From NCBI RefSeq assembly GCF_042477335.2, contig NC_091245.1, positions 31,134,501 through 31,198,500 on the forward strand: DNA of 64,000 bases. The letters are read 5' to 3'. Of this stretch, positions 1 through 12,693 are shown one piece after another; the stretch's first letter is position 1, and each line of letters opens with the position of its first letter. The DNA is from Ovis canadensis (lineage: Eukaryota > Chordata > Mammalia > Artiodactyla > Bovidae). The position numbers and the translations under genes were made by a program. The notes below the pieces were generated by a model that saw only the letters and a list, made by a program, of their open reading frames with translations, had not been told where the DNA came from and searched no databases.

Positions 1-27
1 GGCCAATACTGGTTGCCATACCCTTCT

Positions 28-277
28 GCTGCTGCTGCTGCTGCTAAGTTGCTTCAGTCGTGTCCGACTCTGTGCAACTCTCCCGTCCCTGGGATTCTCT
101 AGGCAAGAACACTGGAGTGGGTTGCCATTTCCTTCTCCAATGCATGAACGTGAAAAGTGAAAGTGAAGTTGCTCAGTCGTGTCCGACCCTCAACGACCCC
201 ATGGACTGCAGCCTTCTAGGCTCCTCCGTCCATGGGATTTTCCAGGCAAGAGTACTTTCCTGGCAAGTGGGCTGCCA
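28..277 (+). mobile_element. BOV-A2 SINE (dimeric Bov-A)
   Basis: The element opens with a GCT-repeat head and holds two Bov-A monomers joined by the usual linker rich in gtgaaa. The first monomer has lost about 30 bases after the tgtgcaac position. A 15-bp perfect target-site duplication (ttgccatacccttct) lies at 13-27 and 278-292, so both ends are fixed. It interrupts sequence that probably belongs to the L1 that follows. Confidence 0.93.
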
Positions 278-933
278 TTGCCATACCCTTCTAGAGCACT
301 GTGTTTCCTACTTCCCTAGCCACCAACTCCCCTGAACTCCTGCTACCCGAGCAACTGTACCACTTCTACATTTGGCCCTCACTGGGTAGATCCAAGTTGT
401 GCAAACCCCAGTGGACGACCCTCATGCACAGGTGGAAATAAAACTACAATTGAAACCCAGGGGCAGTGTGACTAAAGAAGACAAAGCCTTCCCACCAGCT
501 GTACAAGCTTCAGATTAAATCCACAGGATCAACTAGGCAGACTCTGTGCCTATGGAATATACAAAAGGTCATTGAGAGCTCCCACAGAAGAAAACGCACT
601 AATTCTGATAGCTGTGGCTATTGGAAGCAAGAACACAGAGGACTAGGACCAGATTAGAATATGAGCTGCCCCCACAGCAGGTCCAGAGACCAGCACAGTT
701 TTAGAGGACATTCTAGGGAGGTGAGGTGGACTGTGACTCCCAGAGAGGGAAAGGACTCTGACAGCAGTGACTCAAGAAAAATATTTATTATTCTTATGTT
801 TTGACTTGTTCTGTAGATTCTTTTGTTTTTTTTTTCTCCCCCCGCCCCCCCCCCCCCGCCATTGTAGTTGTCGATTTTATTGGCACTATGAAATATAATT
901 AAGCTTTTGAGTTTTCTTTTTCTTTTTTTTTCT

Positions 934-1905
934 CAGTCACATATTTATTGTTGTTATACTGCCTCTATGTTAGGCTTTTGCAATTCTGGGGAGTTTTCCT
1001 TTCCATCCCCCCCACCCCTTTTCTCTTTTTTAATTTAAATTTTTAAAACCTATTTTGTTTTTCCTACACTTACTCCTTTGTCGGCCTTTACCACTGTTCT
1101 TTTCCCCTTGCAGTTGATCTTTTATGTATATAAATTCTTTTTCATTTACCTCTATTTAACTTTGCCTATCTATTCTTTATTTTCTTTCTTTCCTTTCCTC
1201 TCAACATACTTGTTAGTTTTATTTTCATTGCTTTAGTCCCCATTTGGCATCTTGCTTTAGTTTTTTTTTTTTTTTTTCCCCCAGTTGTGCTTTAGTTAGT
1301 TTTGTTCTGGTGGATATAATTTTTGGTTCCCTTTGTTCACCAGGTCATTATATTGTACTTTATTCTTGGACTGCTTTGAGTTTGCTTATAGGTGTGTATG
1401 TGTATATTCAGTCACAACTTTTATTGTTGTTATAAACCTCTGTATCTACGTTGGGTTTTTGCAGTTCTGTGGAGTTTTTCTTCTTTCTTTCTTCTTCTAT
1501 TTCTTTTCTGTTCTCTTTTTTATAATTTTAATTTTGTAAACCCAGTCTACTTTTTCTACATTTGCTTCCTTGTTTGCCTTTCCTGCTGCTCTTTTCCCCT
1601 TGAAGTTAATCTTTAATGTATATAAATCTTCTTCATATATCTCTATTTAACATTGCATATCTATTTGTTCTTTCTTTTATTTCTTTCCTTTACTTTCAAC
1701 AAATCTGTTAGTTTTGTTTTCATTGCTTTATTCCCCACTTGGTACCTTGCCTTAGTTTTGTTTTCCAGTTTGTGCTTTCCAGTTTGTGCTTTTGTTCTTA
1801 GCTGGTAAATATAACTTTTTTATTTCCTTTGTTTGCTGGGTCAATTTATTGTACTTTACTTTTGTTGGACTGTTTTGACTTTGATCCTGGGTGTATATGT
1901 ACATG
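934..1905 (+). repeat. Tandem duplication inside the L1 5' UTR
   Basis: Two diverged direct copies of about 475 bp follow each other. The first starts at cagtcac 934 and the second at cagtcac 1409. Shared blocks appear in the same order: ttattgttgttat, a ttttgcarttctg block, cttttccccttg, atgtatataaat, ctctatttaac, gttagtttt and attgcttta. A weak partial third copy may start near 1906. This resembles the promoter monomers of rodent L1 5' UTRs. A promoter role is inference. Confidence 0.7.
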
Positions 1906-2505
1906 TGTATATTCCATTATTTTAATTGTTATTTGCCAGATTTTGTAACTGCTGTTTGTTTGGGGTTAATCTTTGGTTTCATCTTTGTGGATATTTGTTT
2001 TATTCTCACTTAATGCCATAACAACCACTTGTGGAATCTTCATTCCTGACAAGAGATAAAGCCCTGAGCCTTTGAAGTGGGAGCACTGACTCCAAGGCCC
2101 TAGACTATCAAAGAACCAAGACTAGCGGGGTATCAAATAGAGAGAACTCACACAAAGGAAACCACTGGAATACAAGACCTGGCATCACCCAACCACCAAT
2201 AGTACCCTGTGCAGGACACCTCATCTAAACAACAAACAAAGGAAAAATACAAACCCAGTCATCAGCAAACAGGATTACCACCACACTCAGCCTTGCCCAT
2301 GAGAGGAAAAGCAAACAAAACAAACAAACAAAAATTCAGCACAAGTCTCACCCTATAAGAAGCTTACGTAAACCACTGGGCAAACTTTAGGACGGCATAA
2401 ACCAAAAGGAAGAAAGAATTCAACCTTGAAACCTGGGAAAAGGAGACCTCAAACACAGTGAGTTAAAAAAAAAAAAAAAGGAAAAGGCAGAGAAATACTA
2501 CACAA

Positions 2506-5114
2506 ATGAAAGAACAAACTAGAAACACAGAAGTCCAAATAAATGAAGAGGAACTAGGCAAACTACCTGAAAAAGAATTCAGAATAATGATAGTAAAGAT
2601 GATCAAAAACCTTGAAAACAAAATGGAGACAATGCAAGAATCAATTAACAAAGACCTAGAAGAATTAAAGAATAAACATACAGAGACAAACAACACAATT
2701 ACTGAAATTAATTGAAAGTTGACCTAAATCAAATCCCTTATGATTATACAGTGGAAGTGAGAACTAGATTTAAGGGCCTAGATCTGATAGATAGAGTGCC
2801 TGATGAACTATGGAATGAGGTTCGTAACATTGTACAGGAGACAGGGATCAAGACCAACCCCATGAGAAGAAATGCAAAAAAGCAAAATGGCTGTCTGGGG
2901 AGGCCTTACAAATAGCTGTGAAAAGAAGAGAAGAGAAAAGCAAAGGAGAAAAGGAAAGATATAAGCATCTGGATGCAGAGTTCCAAAGAATACCAAGAAG
3001 AGATAAGAAAGCCTTCTTCAGTGATCAATGCAAAGAAACAAAAGAAAAGAAGAGAATGGGAAAGACAAGAGATCTCGTCAAGAAAATAAGAGATACCAAG
3101 GAAACATTTCATGAAAAGATGGGCTAGATAAAGGACAGAAATTGTATGGGCCTAACAGAAGCAGAAGATATTAAGAAGAGGTGGCAAGAATACACAGAAG
3201 AACTGTACAAAAAAGATCTTCATGACTCAGATAATCACGATGGTGTGATCACTCACCTAGAGCCAGACATCCTGGAATGTGAAGTCAAGTGGGCCTTAGA
3301 AAGCATCACTACGAACAAAGCTAGTGGAGGTGATGGAATTCCAGTAGAGCTATTTCAAATCCTGAAAGATGATGCTATGAAAGTGCTGCATTGAATATGA
3401 TGGCAAATTTGGAAAACTCAGCAGTGGCCAGAACTGGAAAAGGTCAGTTTTCATTCCATCCCAAAGAAAGGCAATGTCAAAGAATGCTCAAACTACTGTG
3501 CAATTGCACTCATCTCACATGCTAGTAAAGTAATGCTCAACATTCTCCAAGCAGGCTTCAGCAATACGTGAACCATGAACTTCCTGATGTTCAAGCTGGT
3601 TTTAGAAAAGGCAGAGGAACCAGAGATCAAATTGTCAACATCCGCTGGATCATGGAAAAAGCAAGAGAGTTCTAGAAAAACATCAATTTCTGCTCTATTG
3701 ACTATGCCAAAGCCTTTGACTGTGTGGATCACAATAAACTGTGGAAAATTCTGAAAGAGATGGGAATACCAGACCACCTGACCTGCCTCTTGAGAAATCT
3801 GTATGCAGGTCAGGAAGCAACAGTTATAACTGGACATGGAACAACAGACTGGTTCCAAATAGGAAAAAGAGTATGTCAAGGCTGTATATTGTCACCCTGC
3901 TTATTTAACTTCTATGCAGAGTACATCATGAGAAACGCTGGGCTGGAAGAAACACAAGCTGGAATCAAGATTGCCGGGAGAAATATCAATAACCTCAGAT
4001 ATGCAGATGACACCACCCTTATGGCAGAAAGTGAAGAGGAGCTAAAAAGCCTCTTGATGAAAGTGAAAGAGGAGAGCGAAAAAGTTGGCTTAAGCTCAAC
4101 ATTCAGAAAATGAAGATCATGGCATCCGGTCCCATCACTTCATGGCAAATAGATGAGGAAACAATGGAAACAGTGTCACACATTATTTTGGGGGCTCCAA
4201 AATCACTGCAGATGGTGGCTGCAGCCATGAAATTAAAAGACACTTACTCCTTGGGAGAAAAGTTATGACCAACCTAGATAGCATTGTCAAAAGCAGAGAC
4301 ATTACTTTGCCGACTAAGGTCCGGCTAGTCAAGGCTATGGATTTTTCAGTGGTCATGTATGGATATGAGAGTTGGACTGTGAAGGCTGAGCACCGAAGAA
4401 TTGATGCTTTTGAACTGTGGTGTTGGAGAAGACTCTTAAGAGTCCCTTGGACTGCAAGGAGATCCAACCAGTCCATTCTGAAGCAGATCAGTCCTGGGAT
4501 TTCTTTGAAAGGTATTATGCTAAAGCTGAAACTCCAGTACTTTGGCCACCTCATGCGAAGAGTTGACTCCTTGGAAAAGACTCTGATGCTGGGAGGGATT
4601 GGGGGCAGGAGGAGAAGGGGACAACAGAGGATGAGATGGCTGGATGGCATCACTGACTCGATGGAGGTGAGACTGAGTGAACTCCAGGAGTTGGTGACGG
4701 ACAGGGAGGCCTGGCATGCTGCGATTCACGGGGTCACAAACAGTCGAACACAACTGAGTGACTGAACTGAACTGAATTCATAATTACTCTAGAAGGAATC
4801 AATAGCAGAATATCTGAAGCAGAAAAAACAATCTGTGAGCTGGAAGATAACATGTTGGATATAACTTCTGAAGAGTAGGAAAAAGGATGAAAAGAACTGG
4901 GGATAGTCTCAGAGACCTCTGGGACAATATCAAAAGCACCAACATTCGAATTATAGGGTTCTCAGAAGAAGAAGAAAAAAAGAAAGAGTATGAGAAAATT
5001 TTTGAAGAGATTATAATTGAACATTTCCCCAACATGGAAAAGGAAATACTCAATCAAGTCCATGAGGCACAAAGAGTACCATACGGGATAAACCCAAGGA
5101 GAAACTCACCATGA
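2506..5114 (+). pseudogene. L1 ORF1 remnant split by BovB
   Basis: L1 ORF1 encodes a trimeric RNA-binding chaperone. The part at 2506-2715 is a 69-residue Lys/Glu-rich stretch with coiled-coil spacing that starts MKEQTRNTEV. It is cut by the BovB at 2716-4774. Downstream, 4776-5114 resumes with motifs typical of L1 ORF1: INSRISEAE, DLWDNIKSTNIRIIGFSEEE and FPNMEKE. Stops near 4876 and after 5114 break the second half. It cannot make a working protein. Confidence 0.85.
2716..4774 (+). mobile_element. BovB LINE, 5'-truncated, inside L1 ORF1
   Basis: It starts in the linker between endonuclease and reverse transcriptase (reading near NQIPYDYTVEVR) and runs to the diagnostic ctgaactgaactga tail. 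RT blocks are recognisable, including RYADDT near 4000-4020, but frameshifts (near 3395, 3560 and 4090) and stops break the frame. It is nested in L1, so it is younger than that L1. The flanks (left gaaattaatt, right gaattcataatt) suggest an eroded TSD. Confidence 0.93.
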
Positions 5115-5529
5115 CACATAGTAATCAAACTAACAAAGACTAAACACAAAGAAAGAATATTAAAAGCAGCAAGGGAAAAGCAACAAGTAACAATGTTACA
5201 ATAAGTAACATTGTTACATATCAAGGGAAACCCTATTTGCTTAATAGCTGATTTTTCAGCAGAAACTCTGCAGGCCAGAAAGGAATGGCAGGATAAATTT
5301 AAGTTCTGAAAGGGAAAAATCTACAGCCAAGATTACTGTACCCAGGAAGGATTTCATTCAAAATTGAAGGAAAGATAAAAAAATTTTTTCAGATAAGCAA
5401 AAGAGAATTCAGTACCACCAAACCATCTTTACAACAAATGTTAAATGGACTTATATAGTCAAGAAATACAAGAGGAGAAAAAAAATCTGCAAAATCAACC
5501 CAAAACAATTCAGAAAATGGTAATATATG

Positions 5530-8500
5530 TATATATCAATAATTACTTGAAATGTAAATGGATTAAATGTGTCAACCAAAAGACACAGACTGGTTGAATG
5601 GATACAAAAACAAGACCCATATACGTGCTATCTATAAGAAACCCACTCCAGACCTAAAGACACCTATAGACTGAAAGAGGATGGAAAGAGTTATTCCATG
5701 CAAATGGGAAGCAAAAGAAAGCTGGAGTAGCAACCCTCATATCAGACAAAATAGACCTTAAAATAAAGATTACAAGAGATAAGGAAGGACACTACATAAT
5801 GATCAAGGGATCAATCCAAGAGGAAGACATAACAGTTGTAAATATCTTTGCACCCAGCAAAGGAGCATCTCAATGCATAAGACAAACACTAACAGATATA
5901 AAAGAAATTGACAGTAACACAAAATAGTAGGAGATTTTAACACCCCACTCCCACCAATGGACAGATCATCAAAACAGAAAATTAATAAGGAAACACAAGT
6001 TTTAAATGATACATTAGATGGGATGGATCTCATTAATATCTTCAGAACATTCCATCCAAATGCAGAAGAATACAGTTTCTTCTCAAGTGCACATGGAACA
6101 TTCTCCAGGATAGACCACATCTTGGGTCACAAATCAAACCTCAGTGAATTTAAGAAAATTGAAATCATATCGAGCATTTTATCCAACCACACAGCTATGA
6201 GACTAGATATCAATCACAAGAAAAAAAACCTGTAAGAAACACAAACATGTGGAGATTAAACAACACATTTCTAAATAACCAACAGGTTACTGAAGAAATC
6301 AAAAGGGAAATAAAAAAATTTCTAGAAACAAATGACAATGAAAGCATGACAACTCAGCAGCAAAAGCAGTCCTAAGAGGAAGTTTAAAGCAATACAATCC
6401 TACCTCAAGAAACAAGGAAAACATCGAATAGACAACCTAACTTTATTCTGAAAACAACTGGACAAAGAACAGAAAACCCTAAAAATTAGTAGAAGGAAAG
6501 AAATCATAAAGATCCAAGCAGAAATAAATGAAGAAAAATGAAAGAAACAATAGTAAAGATTAATAAAACTAAAAGTTGGTTCTTTGAGAAGATAAAATTG
6601 ATGAACCTTTAGCCAGATTCATGAAGGAAAAAAGAGAAGAATAAAATTAACAAAATTTAAAAGGAGATTTTATAACAGACAATGCAGAAATGCAAAGGAT
6701 TATGAGACTATTATGAACAACTATATGGAAAAACAATGGCTAACCTGGAAGAAATGGACAGATTCTTAGAAAAGTTCAATCTTCCAAGACTGAACCAGGA
6801 AGAAATATAAATTATTAACAACCCAATTACAAGCACTGAAATTGAAGCTGTGATTTAAAAAAAAAAAAAAAAAAAAACTCCCCAAAATCAAAAGCCCAGG
6901 GCCAAATGGCTTCACAGGAGAATTCTATTAAACATTTAGAGAAGAGCTAATGCCTATCCTTCTAAAACTCTTTCAAAAAATTGCAGAGGAAGGAACACTT
7001 CCAAACCAATTCTATGTGGGCGCCATCACCTGATACCAAAACCAGTCAAAGACAACACAAAAAAAGAAAACTACAGGCAATATCACTCATGAACATAGAT
7101 TCAAAAATCCTTAACAAAATTTTAGCAAACAGAATTCAGCAACACATCAAAAAGCTCATAAAACATGATCAAGTTGGGTTTATTCCAGGAATGCAAGGAT
7201 TCTTGAATATATGCAAATCATCAATGTGATACACCACATTAGCAAACTGAAAGATAAAGACCATACAATCATCTTAATAGAGACATAAAAAGCTTTTGAC
7301 AAAATTTAGCACCCATTTATGATTAAAACTCTTCAAAAAATGGGTATAGAAAGAACCTACCTCAACATAGTAAAGGCCATATATGATAAGCCTACAGCAA
7401 ACTCTACTCTCAATGATGAGAACTGAAAGCTTTCTCCAAAGATCAGGAACAAGATAAGGGTGCCCACTTTCAACACTACTATTCAACATAGTTCTGGAAG
7501 TCCTAGCTATAGCAATCAGAGAAGAAAAAGAAATAAAAGGATAATGGATCAGAAAAGAAGAAGTAAAGCTCTCACTGTTTGCAGATGACATGATACTGTA
7601 CATAGAAAACCCTAAAGATAGTATCAGAAAATTACTAGAGCTAATCAGTGAATTTAGCAAAATTGCAGGATACAAAATCAATACATAGAAATCACTTGCA
7701 TTTCTATATACTAACAATGAAAAAGCTGAAATAGAAATTAAGGAATCCATCCCATTCACCACTGCAACAAAAAGAATTAAAGACCTAGGAATAAACTTAC
7801 CTAAGGAGACAAAAACTGTACACAGAAAACTATAAGACACTGATGAAGGAAATCAAAGATGACATAAACAGATGAAGAGATATTCCATGTTCCTGGGTAG
7901 GAAGAATCAATATTGTGAAAATGACTATACTACCAAATGCAATCTATAGATTCAATGCAATCCCTATCAAATTATCAATGGTATTTTTCACAGAACTAGA
8001 ACAAAAAATTTCACAATTCATATGGAAACACAAAAGACCCCAAATAGCCAAAGCAGTCTTGAGAACGAAGGATGGAGCTGGAGGAATCAACCTTCCTGAC
8101 CTCAGATTATACTACAAAGCTACAGTCATCAATACAGTATGGTACTGGCACAAAAACAGAAATATAGATCAATGGAACAAGATAGAAAGCCCAGAAGTAG
8201 ACTCATGCACCTATGGGTATATTATTTTTGACAAAGGAGGCAAGAATATACAACGGGGCAAAGATAGCCCCTTCAATAAATGGTGCTGGGAAAACTGCAT
8301 AGCTACACATAAAAGAATGAAATTAGAACACTTCTTAACACCATACACAAAGATAAACTAAAAATGGGTTAAAGACCTAAATATAAGACCAGAAACTATA
8401 AAACTCTTAGAGGAAAACATAGGCAGAACACTTGATGACATAAATCAACGCAAGATCATTTATGACCCACCTCCTAGAGTAATGGACATAAAAACAAAAG

Positions 8501-9307
8501 TAAGCACATGGGATCTGATTAAACTTAAAAGCTTTTGTGTAGCAAAGAAAATTATAAACAAGGTGAAAGGACAACACTCAGAATGGGAGAAAATAATAGC
8601 AAATGAAACAACTGACAAAGGATAAATTTCCAAAATACATAAGCTGCTCAAACAACTCAGTGCTAGAAAAACAAACAACCCAATCAAAAAGTGGTAAAAA
8701 GGCCTAAACAGATATTTCTCCAAAGACATACAGATGGCTAAAAAACACATGAAAAGATGCTCAAATCACTCATTATTAGAGAAATGCAAATCAAAACCAC
8801 AATGAGGTATCACCTCACACTAGTCAGTATGGCTATCATCAGAAAGTCTACAAAAAATAAATGTTAGAGAGGGTCTGAAGAAAATGGAATGCTCTTGCAC
8901 TGTTGATGGGAATGTAAATTGATACAGCCACTATGGATGATGGTATGGAGATTCCTTAAAACACTCGGAATAAAACCACAGTAAGACCCAGCAATCCTAC
9001 TCCTAAGCATATACCCTGAGGAAACCAAAAATTGAAAAACACACATGTATCCCATTGTTCATTTAGCACTATTTACAATAGCTAGAACATGGAAGCAATC
9101 TAGATGTCCATCAACAGATGAATGGATAAAGAAGTTGTATACATACATATATATACATACACAGTGGAATATTACTCAGCCCTAAAAAGGAATGCATTTG
9201 AGTCAGTTCTGATGAGGTGGATGATTCTAGAACCTATTACACAGAGGGAAATGATTCAGAAAGAGAAAGATAAATATCATATTCTAGTGCACATATATGG
9301 AATCTAG
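5530..9307 (+). pseudogene. L1 ORF2 remnant (endonuclease-RT-Cys domain)
   Basis: L1 ORF2 encodes an APE endonuclease, a reverse transcriptase and a C-terminal cysteine region. In broken frames I see endonuclease sequence (a DRSSKQKINKET block at 5957 and IDHILGHKS near 6110), the RT catalytic block LFADDMI near 7575-7595, and a 148-residue thumb-side segment at 7915-8361 ([19 protein letters not shown]). The C-terminus [17 protein letters not shown] ends at 9307 with HIYGI. Many indels make it dead. Confidence 0.85.
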
Positions 9308-9671
9308 GAAAATGGTACTGAAGAATTCATTTACAGGGCAGCAGTGGAGAAACAGACATAGAGAACAGACTTATGGACATGGGGAGAGGGGAGGGGAGGG
9401 TGAGATGTATGAAGAGAGTAACATGGAAACTTATATTACCATATGTAAAGTAGATAGCTGATGGGAATTTGCTGTATGGCTCAGGAAACTCAAACAGGGG
9501 CTCTATATCAACCTATAGGGGTGAGATGGGGAGGGAGATGGGAGGGAGGCTCAAAAGGGAGGAGTTGTATGTATATATGAATACCTATGGCTGATTCATG
9601 TTGCCGTTTGATAGAAAACAACAAAATTCTGTAAAGAAATTATCCTTCAATTAAAGAAAAAAAAAATGAGA

Positions 9672-10023
9672 GAGAGAGTTCCTTGGACTGTAAGGTGATC
9701 AAATCAGTCCTAAAGGAGATAAGTCCTGGGTGTTCTTTGGAAGGACTGATGCTGAAGCTGAAGCTGAAGCTCCAATACTTTGGCCACCTGGTGGGAAGAG
9801 CAGACTCATTAGAAAAGACCCTGATGTTGGGAATGATTGAATGCAAGAGGAGAAGCGGAAGAGGAGATTGTATTAGAGAATGAGCTGGTTGGATGGCATC
9901 ACTGATTCGATGGACATGAGTTTGAGCAAACTCTGGGAGTTAATGATGGAGAGGGAAGTCTGAAGTGCTGCAGTCCATCGGATCACAAAGACTCAGACAT
10001 GACTGAGTAACAGAACTGAACTG
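9672..10023 (+). mobile_element. BovB 3'-end fragment
   Basis: About 350 bp of the BovB 3' end: a ccttggactg block, ccaatactttggccacctg, and a tail ending in cagaactgaactga. It abuts the A-tail of the L1 directly, so it may have inserted there. It is severely 5'-truncated and holds no RT. Confidence 0.9.
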
Positions 10024-10044
10024 ATGGGGAGAATAGGGTGACAG

Positions 10045-10340
10045 GAAAGCAGATGAGTCCACTACAAACCTAGAGGAGAGGACTGATAGCGGTCAGGGGC
10101 AGGGTGGTGGCAGGACAGGTTTTATATGATTCAGTTCATTTCAGTCACTCATTTGGGATATATTTTGAGTGTAGAGCTAGCAGGATTTATTGACTATCTG
10201 GATATTGGCTGTAAAAGAGTGAGTAATTAATGGGGTCACAAAAGAGTAAGGCATGACTGAGTGACTTTCACTTTCAGAGTACATTTTTAAGCCATGAGAG
10301 TGAATGAGAAAACCAAGGGAATGTGGGAACATTCCAGTGA
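10045..10340 (-). mobile_element. L2 LINE fragment, ancient, with two small BovB/Bov-A pieces
   Basis: On the minus strand this matches the conserved L2 3' region. The plus strand reads ctaggggtggtggcag-like, then gatatattttgagtgtagagc, then caggatttattgactatctgg. Two bovid pieces interrupt it: 20 bp resembling the BovB tail at 10132-10151, and about 46 bp of the Bov-A 3' end at 10231-10276. The L2 assignment is from memory of the consensus. Confidence 0.6.
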
Positions 10341-10377
10341 TTCATAATAACTATTAAAGTTTTTACAATAAATTATC

Positions 10378-12103
10378 AGTTCAGTCAGTTCAATTGCTCA
10401 GTCGTGTCCAACTCTTTGTGACCCCATGAATCGCAGCACACCAGGCCTCCCTGTCCATCACCAACTCCTGGAGTTCACCCAAACTCATGTCCATTGAGTC
10501 GGTGATGCCATCCAGCCATCTCATCCTCTGTCGTCTCCTTTTCCTCCTGCTCACAATCCCTCCCAGCATCAGAGTCTTTTCCAATGAGTCAACTCTTCAC
10601 ATGAGGTGGCCAAAGTATTGGAGTTTCAGCTTTAGCATCTTTCCTTCCAAAGAACACCCAGGACTGATATCCTTTACTTTAGAATGGACTGGTTGGATCT
10701 CCTTGCAGTCCAAGGGACTCTCAAGAGTCTTCTCCAATACCACAGTTCAAAAGCATCAATTCTTTGGCATTCAGCTTTTTTCACAGTCCAACTCTCACAT
10801 CCATACATGACCACAGGGAAAACCATAGCCTTGATTAGATGGACTTTTGTTGGCAAAGTAATGTCTCTGCTTTTGAATATGCTGTCTAAGTTGGTCCTAA
10901 CTTTTCTTCCAAGGAGTAACCGTCTTTTAATTTCATGGCTGCAATCATCATCTGCAGTGATTTTGGAGCCCTCCAAAATAAAGTCTGGCACTATTTCCAC
11001 TGTTTCCCCATCTATTTCCCATGAAGTGATGGGACCAGATGCCATGATCTTCATTTTCTGAATGTTGAGCTTTAAGCCAACTTTTTCACTCTCCTCTTTC
11101 ACTTTCATCAAGAGGCTTTTTAGTTCTTCTTCACTTTCTGCCATAAGGGTGGTGTCATCTGCATATCTGAGGTGACTCATATTTCTTCTGGCAAGCTTGA
11201 TTCCAGCTTGTGTTTCTTCCAGTCCAGCATTTCTCATGATGTAATCTGCATAGAAGTTAAATAAGTAGGGTGACAATATACAGCCTTGACATACTCCTTT
11301 TCCTATTTGGAACCAGTCTGTTGTTCCATGTCCAGTTCTAACTGTTGCTTCCTGACCTGCATATAGGTTTCTCAAGAGGCAGGTCAGGTGGTCTGGTATT
11401 CCCATCTCTTTCAGAATTTTCCACAGTTTATTGTGATCCACACAGTCAAAGGCTTTGGCATAGTCAATAAAGCAGAAATAGATGTTTTTCTAGAACTCTC
11501 TTGCTTTTTCCATGATCCAGCAGATGTTGGCAATTTGATCTCTGGTTCCTCTGCCTTTTTTAAGACCAGCTTGAACATCTGCAAGTTCACGGTTCATGTA
11601 TTGCTAAAGCCTGGCTTGGAGAATTTTGAGCATTACTTTACTAGTGTGTGAGATGAGTGCTAATGTGCAGTAGTTTGAACATTCCTTGGCATTGCCTTTC
11701 TTTGGGATTGGAATGGAAACTGACCTTTTCCAGTCCTGTGGCCACTGCTGAGTTTTCCAAATTTGCTGGCATATTGAGTGCAGCACTTTCACAGCATCAT
11801 CTTTCAGGATTTGAAATAGCTCAACTGAAATTCCATCACCTCCACTAGCTTTGTTCATAGTGATGCTTTCTAAGGTCCACTTGACTTCACACTCCAGGAT
11901 GTCTAGTTCTAGGTAAGTGATCACACCATCATGATTATCTGGGTTGTGAAGCTCTTTTTTGTACAGTTCTTCTGTGTATTCTTGCCAACTCTTCTTAATA
12001 TCTTCTGCTTCTGTTTCATCCATACAATTTCTGTCCTTTATTGAGCCCATCTTTGCATGAAATATTCCCTTGTTATCTCTAATTTTCATGAAGAGATCTC
12101 TAG
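10378..12103 (-). mobile_element. BovB LINE, 5'-truncated, antisense
   Basis: On the plus strand it starts with the reverse-complemented tail (cagttcagtcagttc) and continues through the RT to a 5' truncation near 12103. It carries two long open segments, 11441 to 10674 and 12089 to 11604. The older L2 lies just before it. No clear TSD was found. Confidence 0.93.
10674..11441 (-). pseudogene. BovB reverse transcriptase fragment (255 residues open)
   Basis: An uninterrupted RT stretch runs from MDHNKLWKILKEMGIPDHL through GVCQGCILSPYLFNFYADY and the catalytic box RYADDTTLMAE to the thumb region ending RSNQSILK. The YADD aspartates are intact. The RT N-terminal half lies in a different frame upstream (12089 to 11604), so the ORF is broken by frameshift. 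The endonuclease domain is missing by truncation. It is not a host gene. Confidence 0.88.
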
Positions 12104-12397
12104 TCTCTAGATCACATCAGCAAGGGAGAGTGCTGGAACATCTCCTAAAACCATTAAATGCTTCTGCCTAGGAGGGGACACACTCATTTTCATTGGCCAA
12201 AGAATTTCACCATGGCAAACTGCAAATGAAACAGAGTCATGCCAATCCTCTGTGTGCCTGGTAGGCAGAGAATTGGAAATACTTGGAAGCATCAATCAGT
12301 ATTTAACTCAACCTTTGCTTAAAATGGATGTCTTGGTGGAATATAGATAGAATTGCAGTGCATTTTTTTTCTTTCAGTCTAAAAATTATGATTCACT
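12104..12397. other. Unassigned 294 bp between BovB and BOV-A2
   Basis: No bovid repeat is recognised. The block around 12150-12250 (gcttctgcctaggagggg, cattggccaaag) feels like an ancient mammalian interspersed repeat, but I cannot name the family. Confidence 0.4.
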
Positions 12398-12410
12398 GTC
12401 TTCTATTACC

Positions 12411-12680
12411 TGGAGAAGGCAATGGCACCCCACTCCAGTACTCTTGCCTGGAAAACCCCATGGACAGAACCTGGAAGGCTACAGTCCATGGGGTTGCTGA
12501 GGGTTGGACACGACTGAGCGACTTCCCTTCACTTTTCACTTCCTTGCTTTGGAGAAGGAAATGACAACTCACTCCAGTGTTCTTGCCTGGAGAATCCCAG
12601 GGATGGGAGAGCCTTGTGGGCTGCCGTCTCTGGGGTCGCACAGAGTCAGGCACGACTGAAGCGACTTAGTAGCAGCAGCA
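12411..12680 (-). mobile_element. BOV-A2 SINE, antisense, with perfect TSD
   Basis: A reverse-complemented dimeric Bov-A element ending on the plus strand in an agcagcagca head. A perfect 13-bp TSD (gtcttctattacc) lies at 12398-12410 and 12681-12693, which fixes both ends. Confidence 0.95.
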
Positions 12681-12693
12681 GTCTTCTATTACC

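Larger units (their letters stand above)
293..9666 (+). mobile_element. Near-complete L1 (L1_BT-like), interrupted by a BovB
   Basis: Parts in order: a long T-rich 5' UTR (about 293-2505), ORF1 start (2506-2715), an inserted BovB (2716-4774), the rest of ORF1 (4775 to about 5500), ORF2 (about 5530-9307), and a 3' UTR with a G-rich gggag tract ending in an A-run at about 9656-9666. Without the BovB it is about 7.3 kb, close to a full-length bovine L1. Many stops and frameshifts make it inactive. The exact 5' border is uncertain, and bases 1-27 may also belong to it. Confidence 0.85.

Noticed and set aside
4183..4653. 156-residue minus-strand frame
   Set aside because: It is the antisense of the BovB 3' region. 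The same shadow recurs at several other BovB copies, so its openness is inherited from the sense sequence.
2716..4774. Clear TSD for the BovB inside L1 ORF1
   Set aside because: The flanks are similar (gaaattaatt and gaattcataatt) but need indels to align, so I report it only as possible.
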